64,000 nt of DNA, taken from NCBI GenBank assembly GCA_030765045.1, contig CM060967.1, positions 127,095,412-127,159,411 of the forward strand, in the 5' to 3' direction. The notes beneath the pieces were generated by a model. It ran no database searches, was not told where the DNA came from, and was given only the letters and a program-made list of their open reading frames with translations. The DNA is from Tenodera sinensis. Taxonomy: Eukaryota; Arthropoda; Insecta; Mantodea; Mantidae. Positions 8,571-20,559 of the stretch are shown here, one piece after another. The position numbers were made by a program, and so were the translations under genes. Positions within the stretch are counted from its first letter, which is position 1; every line of letters begins with the position of its first letter.

Positions 8571-9264
8571 AGGTAAAGAAGGGAAGAAAAACCTAAACAT
8601 TTTTTCAAATTCATTATAATTATTCAACAGTCGATGGTGCTAAGGCAATGATGTGAGTGAAAATGAGATTTCTACATATGCTTAATGTGGTTACTTTTAT
8701 TTGAAATTCACCTCCCAGTTGTATCTATTAGAACATTTGATAAAACAAGCACATGTCACAAGTATTATTTGCGAAATCAGTGAACTGTAGCTACTGGTTC
8801 TTAGCATTTTACATTCATTTATATAAGATAGTTTGCACTGAAGGTTTAAGTTGAATTTAACCCAAACATCACTTGTATCAAAGGAATGCTTCCCTTTGTG
8901 AATCAACCAGCACCTTTAACTGACTGCAGGTATGGTAGTTTCCACAGAAGAAGGAACGTTCCAACCTCACTCCACTCCCTAAGGTTTCGTTTGAATTTAC
9001 ATTGCGTGGAATAACGTACTAGGAAGGGTCAAGGTTTGGAAATGTTACCTCTGAACCTTCACGCTGACGTCTCCCTTGGGAAATTCCACATGGATATAGG
9101 ACCTGGAGAAATGTTTGCACATCTCTGAACAGATGCACTTGCACTCCAGCAGCACTGAAGAATTGGGGGTTATGAAGACAACATTTGGACATACTTAATT
9201 AGAAATATATTGTGCCATATTCACGACATTTTCTGTTTGCTATTCGTTTTATTTTTATATCTCT
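8571..9264. other. No gene recognised
   Basis: AT-rich sequence without a supported ORF, RNA or in-window repeat match. Confidence 0.6.
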
Positions 9265-9420
9265 TTGGCAAACTATTTTTGTAGAAGCTTACTTTTCTAT
9301 ATATTTCAGGTTAATTGAGATAAAAGTTTTAAAAAATACTTTTATTAAACGTTTTAAGGTAGACATAAAGAAAAAACAGAAAGCTGAAGCGATAGTCAAA
9401 TTTCAAGTATTCCTTTCTCT
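9265..9420 (-). repeat. Weak repeat A fragment, reverse
   Basis: 'aggttaattgagataaaagt' and 'gcgatagtcaaat' match the 3' half of reverse repeat A. The rest is too diverged to align by eye. Nothing is recognised at 9421-9890. Confidence 0.4.
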
Positions 9421-9892
9421 TGTTGTTATATTACGAAAACGGCTAAATGGTGGCTACTTAAAAATGACAAGTTATTGATAAGTGTTGACATATGTAGAAG
9501 AAATCCATACATGTTCACAGGAAAACGCGTAAGCTATAAGCATCATCACACTCCAAAGAACGGTGATTGTGAAGAAGTTCCAGACATCCGCCGAGGGCAA
9601 ACACACACAGTCGCGAGACCTTTTAACTTCCCTGGACCTACTTCCAGAGACACTTCAATCTAGCCATATATCCGCCCACTATCATAGTTCAAGACAAGTC
9701 AAAGAACCAATTCGAAAAATAAGCTACTCGAGTGGAAAATAAACAGGAACAAAGAGCCAAACACAATAATTTAAAAGGCAGACAAAACCTACAATGGAAA
9801 GGGAAAGATAAACAAAGGTTTTCCAGATATTTCGTATATAATATTTTGATTTCTTCTGCGATGAAAAATTAAAATTTGCAAATCTTCGTACT

Positions 9893-10003
9893 TTCTTTAT
9901 TAGATATAGTAAGTATGGGAAGCACTGCATCCCAACCTAAAATTTGACATCGATATTTCACCACAACTACATGTTAGCACCCTGTGTAAGTGTGAGTGCG
10001 AGA

Positions 10004-10050
<47 letters not shown>

Positions 10051-10480
10051 TGTGTGTGTCTGGGCGTGTGTCTGTGGACAGCATAAGCCAAAAAAGGAAA
10101 GATCGGATAAATACCAAACTTGATATTTACGTTCCACGTCCTGCAAGGAGCAACACTAAGATTTTCAAGAAAATCCCCTCTCCGAACTACCCCTTATATG
10201 GACCATTTTTCGAAAATTTTGATTTGTAAAAAAAATGGCTCCAACGATATTGATTAAAATACCATATGATTAAGCTATTTTTATAACAAAGTGTATAGCT
10301 TGAGTTTTCTGACAAGGTCCTCTCTACTCCTTTTCATTCTGGGTGACATTTGCATATCTGGTAAACCTTGACACATAGACAAAGTACTAGATAAAGGATT
10401 TTAGATCTCGCTAAAACACACAATTTTTGTCTAATACATATTTTTGAGGGAACTATTTCGGAGATATTCCTTGTTAAGTG
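9893..10480 (+). repeat. Repeat A copy, forward, with (GT)n
   Basis: Begins 'tactttctttattagatata', carries the 'tttgacatcgatatttcacc' block, a (GT)n tract at about 10009-10060 and 'gtggacagcataagcc', then the body up to 'gagatattccttgtta'. The 3' terminus is missing. Confidence 0.75.
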
Positions 10481-11785
10481 CTTGAACTTTGCTCTCTCTG
10501 TATCTTTTTCAAACGGGAGGCGACTCGTGGAATACCTTGAGCAACCTTAATTTAAACGTATTTATAAGCCCTCTAAAGCGCTACGTTATAAGACAATGAA
10601 GCAGAGGCAACAAAAGATCATGCTTCACTTGTTTCCCGGAGTTGCAAAACAATAACGAATATTTTCCGAGTAGATGAACATTTGGAATCTTGAATTTGTG
10701 AAGTACTTGGACATAATAACTGGCAAACGTATTACGAAATAAAATAATTTAAATTGTTTAAGCAATTTAAAGGGTTATTTAAAAGCAAACTGTTTTGTTT
10801 CTGAGACCATCGCACTGAATAGTAAATAATCTTTAAGCCACGACTCGAAGCAATAGGAGCAATAGTAAAGGAAAAAGTATATGTCAATGAATCCCTCTAT
10901 ACGTCCTGAGATACGACCCAGCTTCGGCAGCCTCAGAATGAAACCGTTTGTAGCAGAAATTTATCGTGATCGGTGTTAACTGGAGATTAGCATCAGGATT
11001 GATATGAATCGAATGCTACCTATGAATTCCAATCCGGAAGAGGAACTCCTATGACTCATCTATTATAGTTTTGCTTATGTCTCCTCCGCAAACTGAAATT
11101 TAATACCGGTCAATTTCCGTCTGTTCCCTGCAGTAAACACCATTGAGTAAGGTATTTTTTTCATTATCCTTATATAAGATAAATTACATGAATTATATGC
11201 TTCAATGTTTTGAAGTGAGGTTGCAAAAATTAAAAAAGAAGGATTTGCTGTCAAGTAGGCTAACGACTTTGGTCCAGATGTCCTACTGCTGGCAATTACC
11301 TTACGTAACTTTATTAAAACTTATATTTTATATAATGCGCGCAAGGCGGTGTTTCTCCATAGCGCAAAGAATGGAAAATTCGTTCTGCTCTAATAAATTC
11401 ACACAGAAGAGCGACCTACGCAAGCGTGAGTGTAGAATAAGCTGGACGGCGACATTCAAATGTTTTAGTGCCCGGAGTCAGAAACCCAAAAGCTTGCTTT
11501 CCACAGAAATATATTACCTGCTATATATAGTAATTAACTTATTAGGTTTGCTTTCTGTTTCTCTGTGACTGTTCTGCGTAAATAATGCCTAGTACTTTGT
11601 TTTGACATGCTGCTGTAAAGTGGAAAGTGTTTTTATTGCACATATAACTCTGTGTCAAAAAAAAAGTTCTGCACAGATTCACTTTTTTTCTAGCTAATGA
11701 CAGTAACAAAGAGCACTTACATGCAAGTGATAAACGGATGAATGAAGCAGTTGTAATTAATGTTCTCGTTCAACTTTGTCTACTA
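10481..11785. other. No gene recognised
   Basis: About 1.3 kb without a supported feature. One 141-codon open frame at 11143-11568 has no recognisable domain and biased AT-rich composition; I treat it as chance. Confidence 0.55.
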
Positions 11786-11789
11786 CACA

Positions 11790-12560
11790 ATTAGAGTAAA
11801 TTGAGGAAATCTTGTATTTCACTCAAAAAGTTTATACCAACATTTCAATGGAAATACCTGTTTTGAGACTCCCTGAACTCAAAAACAAGCATTTTAGGAA
11901 AATGTCAATGCTTAGAGTCTAAAGGAGGACGAGGTGTAGGTTTAAGGGAAAAAAGCTAGACGTAAATTACAATATGAAATCAAAGCAATAGTAAAAAGGA
12001 AAACCAATATACCTAAGTGCGCCAAATAAAAGGCAAAAGCCAGAATTAAAACAAAGTTATAAACAGGTTGAAAGGTTTAACTCCTCAGATTCCTATTTAT
12101 CTTTGCTAAAAGCTTCAAAACCCTTTCGACCGCTTGTTTGTCTGCCAGGACCTCTGCAAGTCTGAGAGGCAGTTGCAGAGAGTCTCGAAGGTGCGTAGGA
12201 AACACTCTAGCATCAAGTGACGGAGCGGCGGAAGGTTGTCGCACAGTGGACAGAGAGGAGCAGGGTCTCCTTTTAAACGGTAACCGTGCGTGAAATTAGT
12301 GACCAAAGTTTAACTGACAAGATACGTGAGAGGAGGTTACCCAGTTCATCTTCCACTTCTCTACAGCCGAGGAGAGCTGACCACTCTTCGTGCCAGCACG
12401 ACAGTACCACCGTCTGTGTCTAAATGTGCGAGTGTGTGAGTGTGTGTGTGTGTGTGTGGGTGTGTGGGTGTGTGTGTGTGGGTGTGTGCCGTTTGTAATT
12501 TGTGCGCTTGTCTGACAGCAAAACTCGAAATAGTTGCTACTAAACTTTACTGGCGTAAAC
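11790..12560 (+). repeat. Repeat A copy, forward, split by a LINE fragment
   Basis: The 5' segment (11800-11914, with 'ctgttttgagactccctga') and the GT tract plus 'gacagcaaaactcg' (12424-12530) are the expected neighbours in repeat A, but about 510 bp of LINE sequence separates them. Confidence 0.65.
11915..12423 (-). pseudogene. LINE ORF2 C-terminus, truncated and frameshifted
   Basis: On the minus strand the stretch encodes THGYRLKGDPAPLCPLCDN and RHLMLEC, the zinc-knuckle-like tail found after RNase H in I-type and related LINEs (family pattern: HgyLLkgdpPxCxxCxxxltvrHlLleC). It then changes frame into LAEVLADKQAVERVLKLLA and ends at a stop near 12077. RT and endonuclease domains are not present, which fits 5' truncation during target-primed reverse transcription. 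It lies inside repeat A. Confidence 0.7.
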
Positions 12561-12574
12561 CAACATAGGTAGCC

Positions 12575-12690
12575 AAAGTCATTAAGGTACGGATTCGTGG
12601 AAGAGAGATCTGTGGTTCAAATCCAACGAGATCGTCCTTCCTGGTGATATTTTTTCTACGTTTTCTCATAAATGGCAAATAACGTACTCC
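12575..12690 (+). mobile_element. Possible tRNA-derived SINE head
   Basis: 'aggtagccaaagtcattaag' and, 35 bases on, GTGGTTCAAATCCAACG look like decayed A and B boxes. No target duplication or body match was found. Sequence from 12691 to 13236 shows nothing recognisable. Confidence 0.35.
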
Positions 12691-13236
12691 CGTGATACAA
12701 CAGCTCATTTGAACCAAGGCCTAATATCGAGAGGTAAACTTAAACTTAGGCCTGACACGTTTTCTTGCCTTCACACTTGTCATTTAATTTCATATTTCTT
12801 CAGTGTCGTCTGCATGTGGTGCAGTAAGCCGGTCATTAAGCACTATTAAAATAAAAAGTGCAAGTATTCCCGGAGCAGATAATGTACGATACCAGTGTAT
12901 AATAGGACGGAAAAGGGTGAAATACTTACATGTATTAGTAGAACGTGTTCGAAATTCACTCAATTCCCCAGTTTGAGCACCACATTAAGCACAAAGTTCT
13001 GGAGTTTCGATTGCCTGTCACTACAGGTGCAATGTTCATGCTTTATTCGTAATTGTTAGTTTTACTGTCGGCAACAATTTCTGAGATTTTGTTCTAGTCA
13101 ACGTGTAAATGGAGCACACATTAAATGAAGGACTTCCTGTTAAACCAATTCTGCATTACTAATTCAATTACAGCTACTCTGTGGGCATACCAGAGACAAT
13201 TTGGTGTTCAGAATCCTATGTGAACTCAACTTACAC

Positions 13237-13738
13237 TATTGGGCCAGCTAAAATCCACATATTGTTCATGAAGCACCTATGTACCAAGTTAAAATCGGAG
13301 TTTGTGCGCAATATCAGCAGAGATTAGAGCGGAGTCATTGTTTTAAACAATCACTCCGCAGAGTACCGGCGGATTTTCATGGAGTATTCTGAGCAACTAG
13401 ACGATGTAGAGCTGAGTTAGGGATATTTTCAGCAGAAAAGCGCTATATATCAGTCATCAAATGAGTCCGTGGCAGTTGTAAGTTTCTTTGACGATCGGAT
13501 ATTTTCCAGGAATCTGTGGCCACCGAGATCTTCGGATTTGACATCACCGGATTTGTTTATATGGCGTTATACCACAGGGGTTATACCACACGTCCCCAGA
13601 CATTGGACAATCTGAAGCACAACATTACACAGGAGATTTAAGCTATTGACAATAGTCCTCCAACGAGTGGCCAGTAACATGGAACGTGGTGAGTTGTGCT
13701 CCAAGGAGGATGGAGGACAGTTTCAATATTTACTATAG
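13237..13738 (+). pseudogene. Mariner-like (DUF4817-type) transposase relic
   Basis: A frame beginning YWASxNPHIVHEAPMYQVK, then NNHSAEYRRIFMEY, GYFQQKSA, FSRNLWPPRSSDLTSPD and finally GGQFQYLL with a stop at 13736-13738 follows the C-terminal two thirds of the mariner-like transposases often annotated DUF4817/Tc3-like in insects. In-frame stops and at least two frameshifts break it. The second catalytic Asp of the usual FQQD motif is Lys, while the Asp in the SPD motif persists. No N-terminal helix-turn-helix is present. Confidence 0.75.
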
Positions 13739-15135
13739 AGGTAAATAATCTCCCAAAATTCCTCTGCATTTCAGGCATAATAAGTTGTCGGTTGTTTTTC
13801 ATAAATCACTACTGAAGGCACGTTGACTATAATAAGACTTGTTAGTTTCTGGCAGATAGTATTCATTATGCAGGCAACCCCATACTTGCGCTGCTATTTT
13901 ACATACTTTCTTTAGTTCTTCCTAGTTCTTACAAATTACCTCGACTTTGAAATATAGAAGGACATCATGAGTGCAACATCAAAGAGAATAAATGATGATC
14001 TGAAAACGTTCGCTTTAACGACTTCAGCACTGCGCTATGCTAATGAAGGATGTGATCATAGAGAAGAAAAATAATGTGCAACGTTGTTTGGTCTTAGGTT
14101 TAACTAAGTATACAATAAGAATAGCTGAACAGCGTTTCTTATACTTATGTGAATAAAACGTAACGCAGCTGTTTGTGTTGACACTCACAAACATAGCCCC
14201 ACCCTCTACCAGCGTGACCGGCAATGTTCCTCGAACAGAATCCTAGTCCATCCTCACATAAAATGCTGCCGAACTGCCAAAGGTTACATTACAAGCTGCA
14301 TGTTCGCACCGGCGGAGTGTCAATAAAGCAACGTTTCGTAGAATTTTGACGCAACATTAAAATTAATACAATAAAAACAAAGGAATCAAGAAGAAAGTTA
14401 AGAAATGCTTGCCTTTTTCCTTTAATGCACTTAAATAAGTCGTAGCAGCCTTCAGAATTAAATAGCAATACTAAATTCTCATACGAATTTAATCACAAAG
14501 TATTATTTACAGGAATACTACTCTAAGCTTAACTAAACTAAATTGTAACGATATATAATAAGGCGAGAAACCATATACTCGGTATGCCATCAAAAAGAAA
14601 TAAAAACAGAAAGTTGACAATAAAGTAGGAATTAAACTTCCTTAAAATTAATAAAATGGACTTTAAATCATTTCTTTGAAATCAGTGATGTATATCCCCA
14701 TACTTCGTTAAACTAAATTATAACTTTTGGCACCATAATACCTTCAACCCAAGTTAATATATTTAATGGAATTTACATCTCGTAGTTTAATGCTGCACTA
14801 CGCGTCTGTGAATGTGGACTTTTACTGGTGTTCGATGATGGCACTGACTTAAACCTTTGTCTCTGTAACTAATGAAAGCTCTCAGTAAATGCTGTAATTA
14901 TCCAGGTTAACGATACGTAGAAATAATTCTTCACCTCTTCCTCAAGAACACCAAATTATTTTGTATTGGTTTAGCCTTTCCTTGTTTACCAATAGTATTG
15001 AAGTTATTTTATAAAGCTGGTATGCGAGCTATCCTTTCATTTCACGTCGATTATAAGATTGTTCATTTGAAAGTTAAGAAATACTTGCTGGTTTCCTTTA
15101 ATACACTCTGGAACTGAATTTAACCTCAATTAACA
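13739..15135. other. No gene recognised
   Basis: About 1.4 kb of AT-rich sequence. No ORF, RNA gene or in-window repeat supported. Confidence 0.6.
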
Positions 15136-15139
15136 CAGT

Positions 15140-15446
15140 GTAACGCTGTCGCGGCGCACAACAAAGGACGGTAGTGCTAAATTACTTCGCACCACATACG
15201 TGGCCGGCGGGCATAACAAAGGCGCTCAAGGTCAAGCTGCCTCGCGCGACTGTTTGTGCATGCGTGACTAACAACCATGAGCGCGGCGCATAACAAAGGA
15301 CTGCTGCAACCTTCGAGGGTCATCCGGTGGCCGGCGTGTTTGTGAAAATCAAGAAAGGTCCATGTTACGGCATCCCCACTACAAAAGGAGGTGAGGAAAG
15401 AGCAGGAGTCGCGCGCGCGCGTGCGAGCGTCCGTGCACGCGCGCGC

Positions 15447-15501
<55 letters not shown>

Positions 15502-15735
15502 ACACTGATGTGAAAGATACGTCGCGTCAAAGTGAAGAAGTTCAAGAGCATCCGCAGATTGTATCGTCGGAGTTAGTGTTTGAGAGACAGAGAATGTCAA
15601 GAAAGGCAGTGAAAGGACTGAGTCAAGGTTACGAGAATTATACAGTTGTGAGTTGGAATATCACGAAAGACTAAAGACTGTGTTAAAGTCAGTAAAGGAG
15701 AACAGCGCATTTGTGCAAAAGTTTAGAAGAAAAAA
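15140..15735 (+). repeat. Repeat B copy 1 (LTR-like), with (GC)n(GT)n tract
   Basis: This copy shares long blocks with 58685-59110 and 48935-49380: 'gagcgcggcgcataacaaag', 'aaggtccatgttacg', 'attgtatcgtcggagttagt' and 'gactgagtcaagg'. A (GC)n then (GT)n tract (15411-15498) is inserted relative to the other copies. The motif 'gcataacaaagg' recurs three times within the 5' part. No coding capacity is seen. Confidence 0.7.
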
Positions 15736-15884
15736 GCTTATACTAGGCATAGAAAAGTAACGGACTGGTTTTGTCAGAATATTTACATAATTATTTAGAC
15801 ATGATTCACATATATAAATGTTTTAAAAGCTGTATTGTATTGTCAGGCGTCCTAATGGCTACTAACAAAGATGAAAACAGGTAT

Positions 15885-16070
15885 TACATAGAATAGTCGC
15901 GATATGACTTAATTGTTAAAGCGACTCTAAATAAATTTAAAAAAAAAGATGAAAACATACTAGTCTTAATAAGTAATATTATAAATCCACAAACCAGAAA
16001 AATATTGATGTTATAGAGTACCCCTGGAATCGAACCCGGTCACCTTGGTGAGAGCCAAGCTTTTATATAT
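15885..16070 (-). mobile_element. Decayed tRNA-like SINE pieces
   Basis: 'gatatgacttaattgttaaagc' on the plus strand resembles an A box. At 16020-16055 the minus strand shows CCGGGTTCGATTCCAGG, a clean B box. Their relation is unclear, so they may be separate remnants. Confidence 0.4.
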
Positions 16071-16145
16071 GAAAATAAATTACATTAAGCATAGAAAGTA
16101 ATGTGATGGTAACCAGTCTGAATTTGTAGCACTGTAGCTATGAGT

Positions 16146-16394
16146 TGTTGTTGTTGTTGTTGTAGTGTTTAACGCCCGCTTTTACTACTACGGCACCGCA
16201 GGCGGTGACACTGATGATACATGAAGATGGAGCACCGGTGGAATGAGATGGCGGGGGAAACCGGAGTACCCGGAGAAAGCCCGCCCTGACGCCGCTTCGT
16301 CCACCACGAATACCACATGCGGGTCCCTGGGATCGAACCCGGGCCGCCTAGGTGGTAGGCGAGCGCGCTAACCGCTCGGCCACGGCGCCGCCGA
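16146..16394 (-). mobile_element. GC-rich tRNA-derived SINE (Talua-like), full length
   Basis: On the minus strand the head has GTGGCCGAGCGGTTAGCGCG (A box) and GGGTTCGATCCCAGG (B box). A conserved GC-rich body and a (CAA)n tail at 16146-16163 follow. The 12-bp direct repeat GTAGCTATGAGT at 16134-16145 and 16395-16406 flanks it. The high GC content and sequence style recall Talua SINEs of termites; that family name is from memory. Homologues here: 51000-51203, 54712-54952 and the core of 4903-5082. Confidence 0.9.
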
Positions 16395-16419
16395 GTAGCT
16401 ATGAGTGAAAACATACCAG

Positions 16420-16975
16420 TGAGCACAAGATGTGATTAGTTGATTACATTTTCTTTATATGTAGTTATATAACCTTGAGTTCACATTACGTTGAAGATCA
16501 ACAAATCATGTTTCAGAAGTTAAGGATAGGCAAATAACTTTCAACAGGTTACCTTTACAATGAAATTCTATCCAAATTTATGTGTACTTTTGGTACATTT
16601 ATTGTTTATGTATTGACATACTTATTTCTTATGTTGCTCATATATTTCAAGTGTGTTATTTTGCAAACATATTCCATGTTCTCAGCAGATAATAACAATA
16701 AATTCTATTCAGCCAAACAGTCCAGCTGTGAAGAAAGACACTGTGCACATTTATATGTAAATGTAACTGTAAGGCAAGTTCGATGGGCTTTTTCATCTAT
16801 CATTCGGTAACAGTTGCTCACATAAATAATAACAATAACAATGTAACCATTTGGGCTTCATCAGCTATGGAGAGAAGTCATGTATACCTCATTAATAGCT
16901 TTAGTTGGCTCAAAATATTGGCGTATATTATGAGTATGAAAATTTTACTAGTGAACATAAGTAAATCAAAGCATT
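16420..16975. other. No gene recognised
   Basis: AT-rich sequence without a supported feature. Confidence 0.6.
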
Positions 16976-17278
16976 TTTACTTTCTCTACTAGGTAAAGAA
17001 GGGGAAAGAAGTGTATTCCAGCCAAAATTTGATGTCAGATTTTACTGGAAATGTTTGTTTACTCCGAACACATAAAGGTGCCTTTTGAGAAATATTTGTT
17101 TGCGCATGGGTCTATATGTGTGTCTGTGTGTCCACAGACTGACAGACACACCTTTTTCTAAAAGTACTTTTTTCTTGAATTTAAGGGGCCTCAAAACATA
17201 TATGTCCGGTGAAATCTCGACATCGAATTTTTGGGTTGAATACAATACTACGTCTACTGTACGTAGTAGAGAAAGTAG
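16976..17278. mobile_element. Fold-back element made of two repeat A 5' arms
   Basis: The left arm starts 'tttactttctctactaggta' and runs as forward repeat A. The right arm is its reverse complement, ending 'cgtagtagagaaagta', with blocks 'aaatctcgacatcgaat' and 'gcctcaaaacatata'. The arms meet at 'gtgtgtccacagactgacag'. The result is a roughly 300-bp imperfect hairpin whose ends are the ACTTTCTCTAC motif. No ORF. Confidence 0.75.
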
Positions 17279-17468
17279 AAAGCTGGTCAGACACGATGTG
17301 TTGCAGCAATTTGTTATATGTTTGTGGATGAAACCCTCGAACGTATTCCGGATGACCTGCGTCTGGAACCCTGCCATGCCACTTAAGTGTAAAGTTTATG
17401 GCTGGCGCCTGTTCAACACTGCACCAAAATATTAGAGCGCAACGCAATGTCGCATTTCAAAATCCTCG

Positions 17469-17469
<1 letters not shown>

Positions 17470-17526
<57 letters not shown>
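17470..17526. repeat. (CT)n microsatellite
   Basis: About 57 bp of pure CT. It is not inside a recognised mobile element. Flanks 17279-17469 and 17527-18310 show no gene. Confidence 0.9.
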
Positions 17527-17529
<3 letters not shown>

Positions 17530-18311
17530 AATTAATTTATATAATTGCGACGTTGGATGAACTTTTCCTGTCATAACTATTTAATTCTTTGGACGATTCG
17601 GGGAATTTTTCAAACCTGACTGCGATCATTAATCAAATATGTGATGACAGTGTTCTGGAGTGGAATTACTGTGCGTTTTCTATTTTAAAAATAACCACTC
17701 CAGGGGCAATAAAGGCTGAAGAGAGGCAGGGCAGAACAATACCAAAATATCCAAACGGAAAACTGAGAGCGTAAAGCGTGATTAATGAACAGAGATGTAA
17801 ATAATGTACTGAAAATTAATATTCCTCGCGAAGGGCCTACAAGCAATTTTTACCAAGCACACAAATCAATAACTGCAAATTTGTTTGTTAGATTTACATA
17901 TGGTATTTAGGATTTATACCCGGTTAATACAAAATTCTATATTATGTGAAAGTAGTGTGAACTTTGCCATATGTTACATCCACATGAATTCCTCTGATAT
18001 CAGTGAGCAATTGCTTGTTGTGTCTTATTAAACAGTGTAGGGAAGTGACGAAAAAGGAGCAAGGGAGTAAAGTTCCTGAAATTGTAATTTTTTGTTTTTA
18101 TGTCAAACATTTCATTTTTTATTCATTTCATATATTCACCAATATTACTCGCAAGTATAATAAAGACGTGAAATCTACAGTGTTAGGTAATTAAGAGTAC
18201 TTTTGGTGCTAATGCTCGTTCTCGACGCTTTTTTTTCTAGAAATATTATCTTTTCCCTCTAAAACTATCAAATTTAGAGAGCTTAAACCTACAGGATTTA
18301 TTTGTTAGCAA

Positions 18312-18420
18312 TATACAATATTGTGACGTCGGACTCGATGACAACAAAGGACGACGGCCTAAGCTGCTTCACACCACATGCCATGGTCTTTTCTGATCTT
18401 ATGAAGCAGCGTTTAAATAC
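18312..18420 (+). repeat. Repeat B fragment
   Basis: 'tgtgacgtcgg' followed by 'gacaacaaaggacgacgg' and 'ctgcttcacaccacatgcc' matches the beginning of repeat B copy 1, including the TGTGACG start expected of an LTR end. Confidence 0.55.
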
Positions 18421-18692
18421 CGTCATGGATATTTTAATGTTGCGTACAATAGTCGCTTTTATAACTAAACTTCATTACAAGTATTGCGTTGCTTTCGCTT
18501 TTTAACATCGTTACCATCGATGTCAGAACGACTCTGACCCTTTTCGGTTAAACCGGGTGTTACTGCGTGTATACACAAGCTTCTGTTAAACGCTAACCAC
18601 GTAGCACTCTCCAGAACTGCACTCCACTCGTGAGGCCTGTGGTTTGGCAGAGTGAGGGACACAGGAGCTGGTAGGTCTTGGTCCGGAAAATG

Positions 18693-18825
18693 CTATTGCA
18701 CCACCACCACCGCCACCACCACCGGTACTGCCACCACCACCGCCACCGCCACCACCACCACCGCCACCGTCACTGCCACCACCACCGCCACTGCCACCAC
18801 CACCACCGCCACCGCCACCGCCAGA

Positions 18826-18858
<33 letters not shown>

Positions 18859-19000
18859 ACCACCAACGCCACCGCCACCGCCAGAGCCACCACCACCGCC
18901 ACCGCCACCACCACCACCACCGCCAGAGCCACCACCACCGCCACCGCCACCACCGCCACCACCACCGCCACCACCACCACCACCACCGCCACCACCACCA

Positions 19001-19032
<32 letters not shown>

Positions 19033-19321
19033 GCCAGAGCCACCACCACCGCCACCGCCACCACCACCACCACCGCCAGAGCCACCACCACCGCCACCGC
19101 CACCACCGCCACCACCACCGCCACCACCGCCACCACCACCGCCACCACCACCGCCACCACCGCCACCACCGCCACCACCACCGCCACCACCGCCGCCACC
19201 GCCAGAGCCACCACCACCGCCACCGCCACCACCACCACCACCGCCAGAGCCACCACCACCGCCACCGCCACCACCGCCACCACCACCGCCACCACCGCCA
19301 CCACCACCGCCACCACCACCA

Positions 19322-19353
<32 letters not shown>

Positions 19354-19385
19354 GCCAGAGCCACCACCACCGCCACCGCCACCAT
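18693..19385. repeat. GC-rich CCA/CCG minisatellite with higher-order periodicity
   Basis: Nearly 700 bp composed almost only of CCA and CCG triplets. Every frame of both strands is open (poly-His/Arg, poly-Thr/Ala, poly-Val/Ala), so long ORFs here are artefacts of composition. Eight 'ccagagcc' interruptions at about 18824, 18884, 18925, 19037, 19079, 19205, 19247 and 19358 mark higher-order units of roughly 153-168 bp. The minus strand, GGTGGTGGC-rich, could form two-tetrad G-quadruplexes. Confidence 0.9.
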
Positions 19386-20555
19386 TATTATAACTGGGAA
19401 AAGAGACTAATTTGCTATGAGAAAATCACACAGGTTATTGAAATATACAAGTTGTCAAATGTATCTGTCAATAAGATTAACCGTTTCCCAATTATTGTTT
19501 GTTAAAATTGTTTAACTTTTCCTATCTAATATTTACTTCAATGTGTATCTTTAAACTGGTTCATTATTCCTCATGAGATTATTTCTATTTAGCAACAACC
19601 GACTGGGGATTTAACACATGCATAATATTCTCGTGCATCTGAATTCGACCTAGTTAGTATTGTCTTATCTGAAACCCATTTCTAATTTTGTTTGAATATA
19701 ATGAATATAAATTAGGTTTTAAATTAACCATATAGAAGAAAAATCCCATTTTAGGTTAGTTCAATCAGGATGGATTTGGTAATATAAGACGTCCCAGCGC
19801 TTGTGTGACATAAGAGTGTCCAGTGATTCACTGCCATTTTTACACGTACTTGTCTCTTTTCAGTAGCTTGTCATGGAACTAGCAGTTGTGTGTGCTTGGG
19901 CTTTAGCAAGGTTACTAGAGGTGTATCAGTCGTATTTCAGTTTTCGGCGGCAAAACACACATATTTGCCTTGATCTGTCGTGTCAAACATATCCTAGCAT
20001 AGCTGTGACATTCTTGGTCGTACAGCAAACTCTTCTTTTTTTAAATTCCACGGGAAGGGATGAGGTCGTGCGTACTATAACCAGTTCAGTGAATCCCTTT
20101 ACGCTGGACAAAGTTTACCCCTAGAAACCGCCGATGCAGCAAATGCCCTGTGTTACACTACACGATCACTGGCGGTATTTGCTGACAGCTGTCTACCTAA
20201 CACACACACACACACACACACACACACTATTCCCGCTTGATCCATCCGGTATAAAGGGAGAGAACCTTATGTTGGAAATAGATTACGTGCTGCCGCTGCA
20301 AAACGGCATGTGGAAACATTAACTCATTGGGAGATTCACAGATAATTTCGGACTAGCGCTCGCAGTTCTCAACGGAAATGTTACACCGGTGGATGAGACT
20401 CAACCGTGCAAATACGACACCAGACGCAATTTAAAGCGAAGGTACAGCAAGAACTCTTACTTTATAATGCTTCTATGGATATCATAAAATGTTCAAGTAA
20501 GCTCGAAATTAGTATGATGATATGATACTTATTTATACCACATGTATACAATTTC
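19386..20555. other. No gene recognised; short (AC)n at 20201-20227
   Basis: Short open frames are present but none has a recognisable domain or start context worth calling. Confidence 0.55.
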
Positions 20556-20559
20556 AATT

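Noticed and set aside
15177..15600. Minus-strand ORFs with His-Thr repeats
   Set aside because: Read through the (GT)n tract of repeat B; no conserved domain.
16300..16394. Genuine tRNA gene on the minus strand
   Set aside because: The tRNA-like head continues into a body shared by other copies and the unit is bounded by a 12-bp target duplication, so it is a SINE.
18652..19505. Long overlapping ORFs (230-275 codons) of poly-His/Arg, Thr/Ala and Val/Ala
   Set aside because: They arise because CCA/CCG triplet repeats contain no stop codons in any frame; there is no independent sign of a gene.
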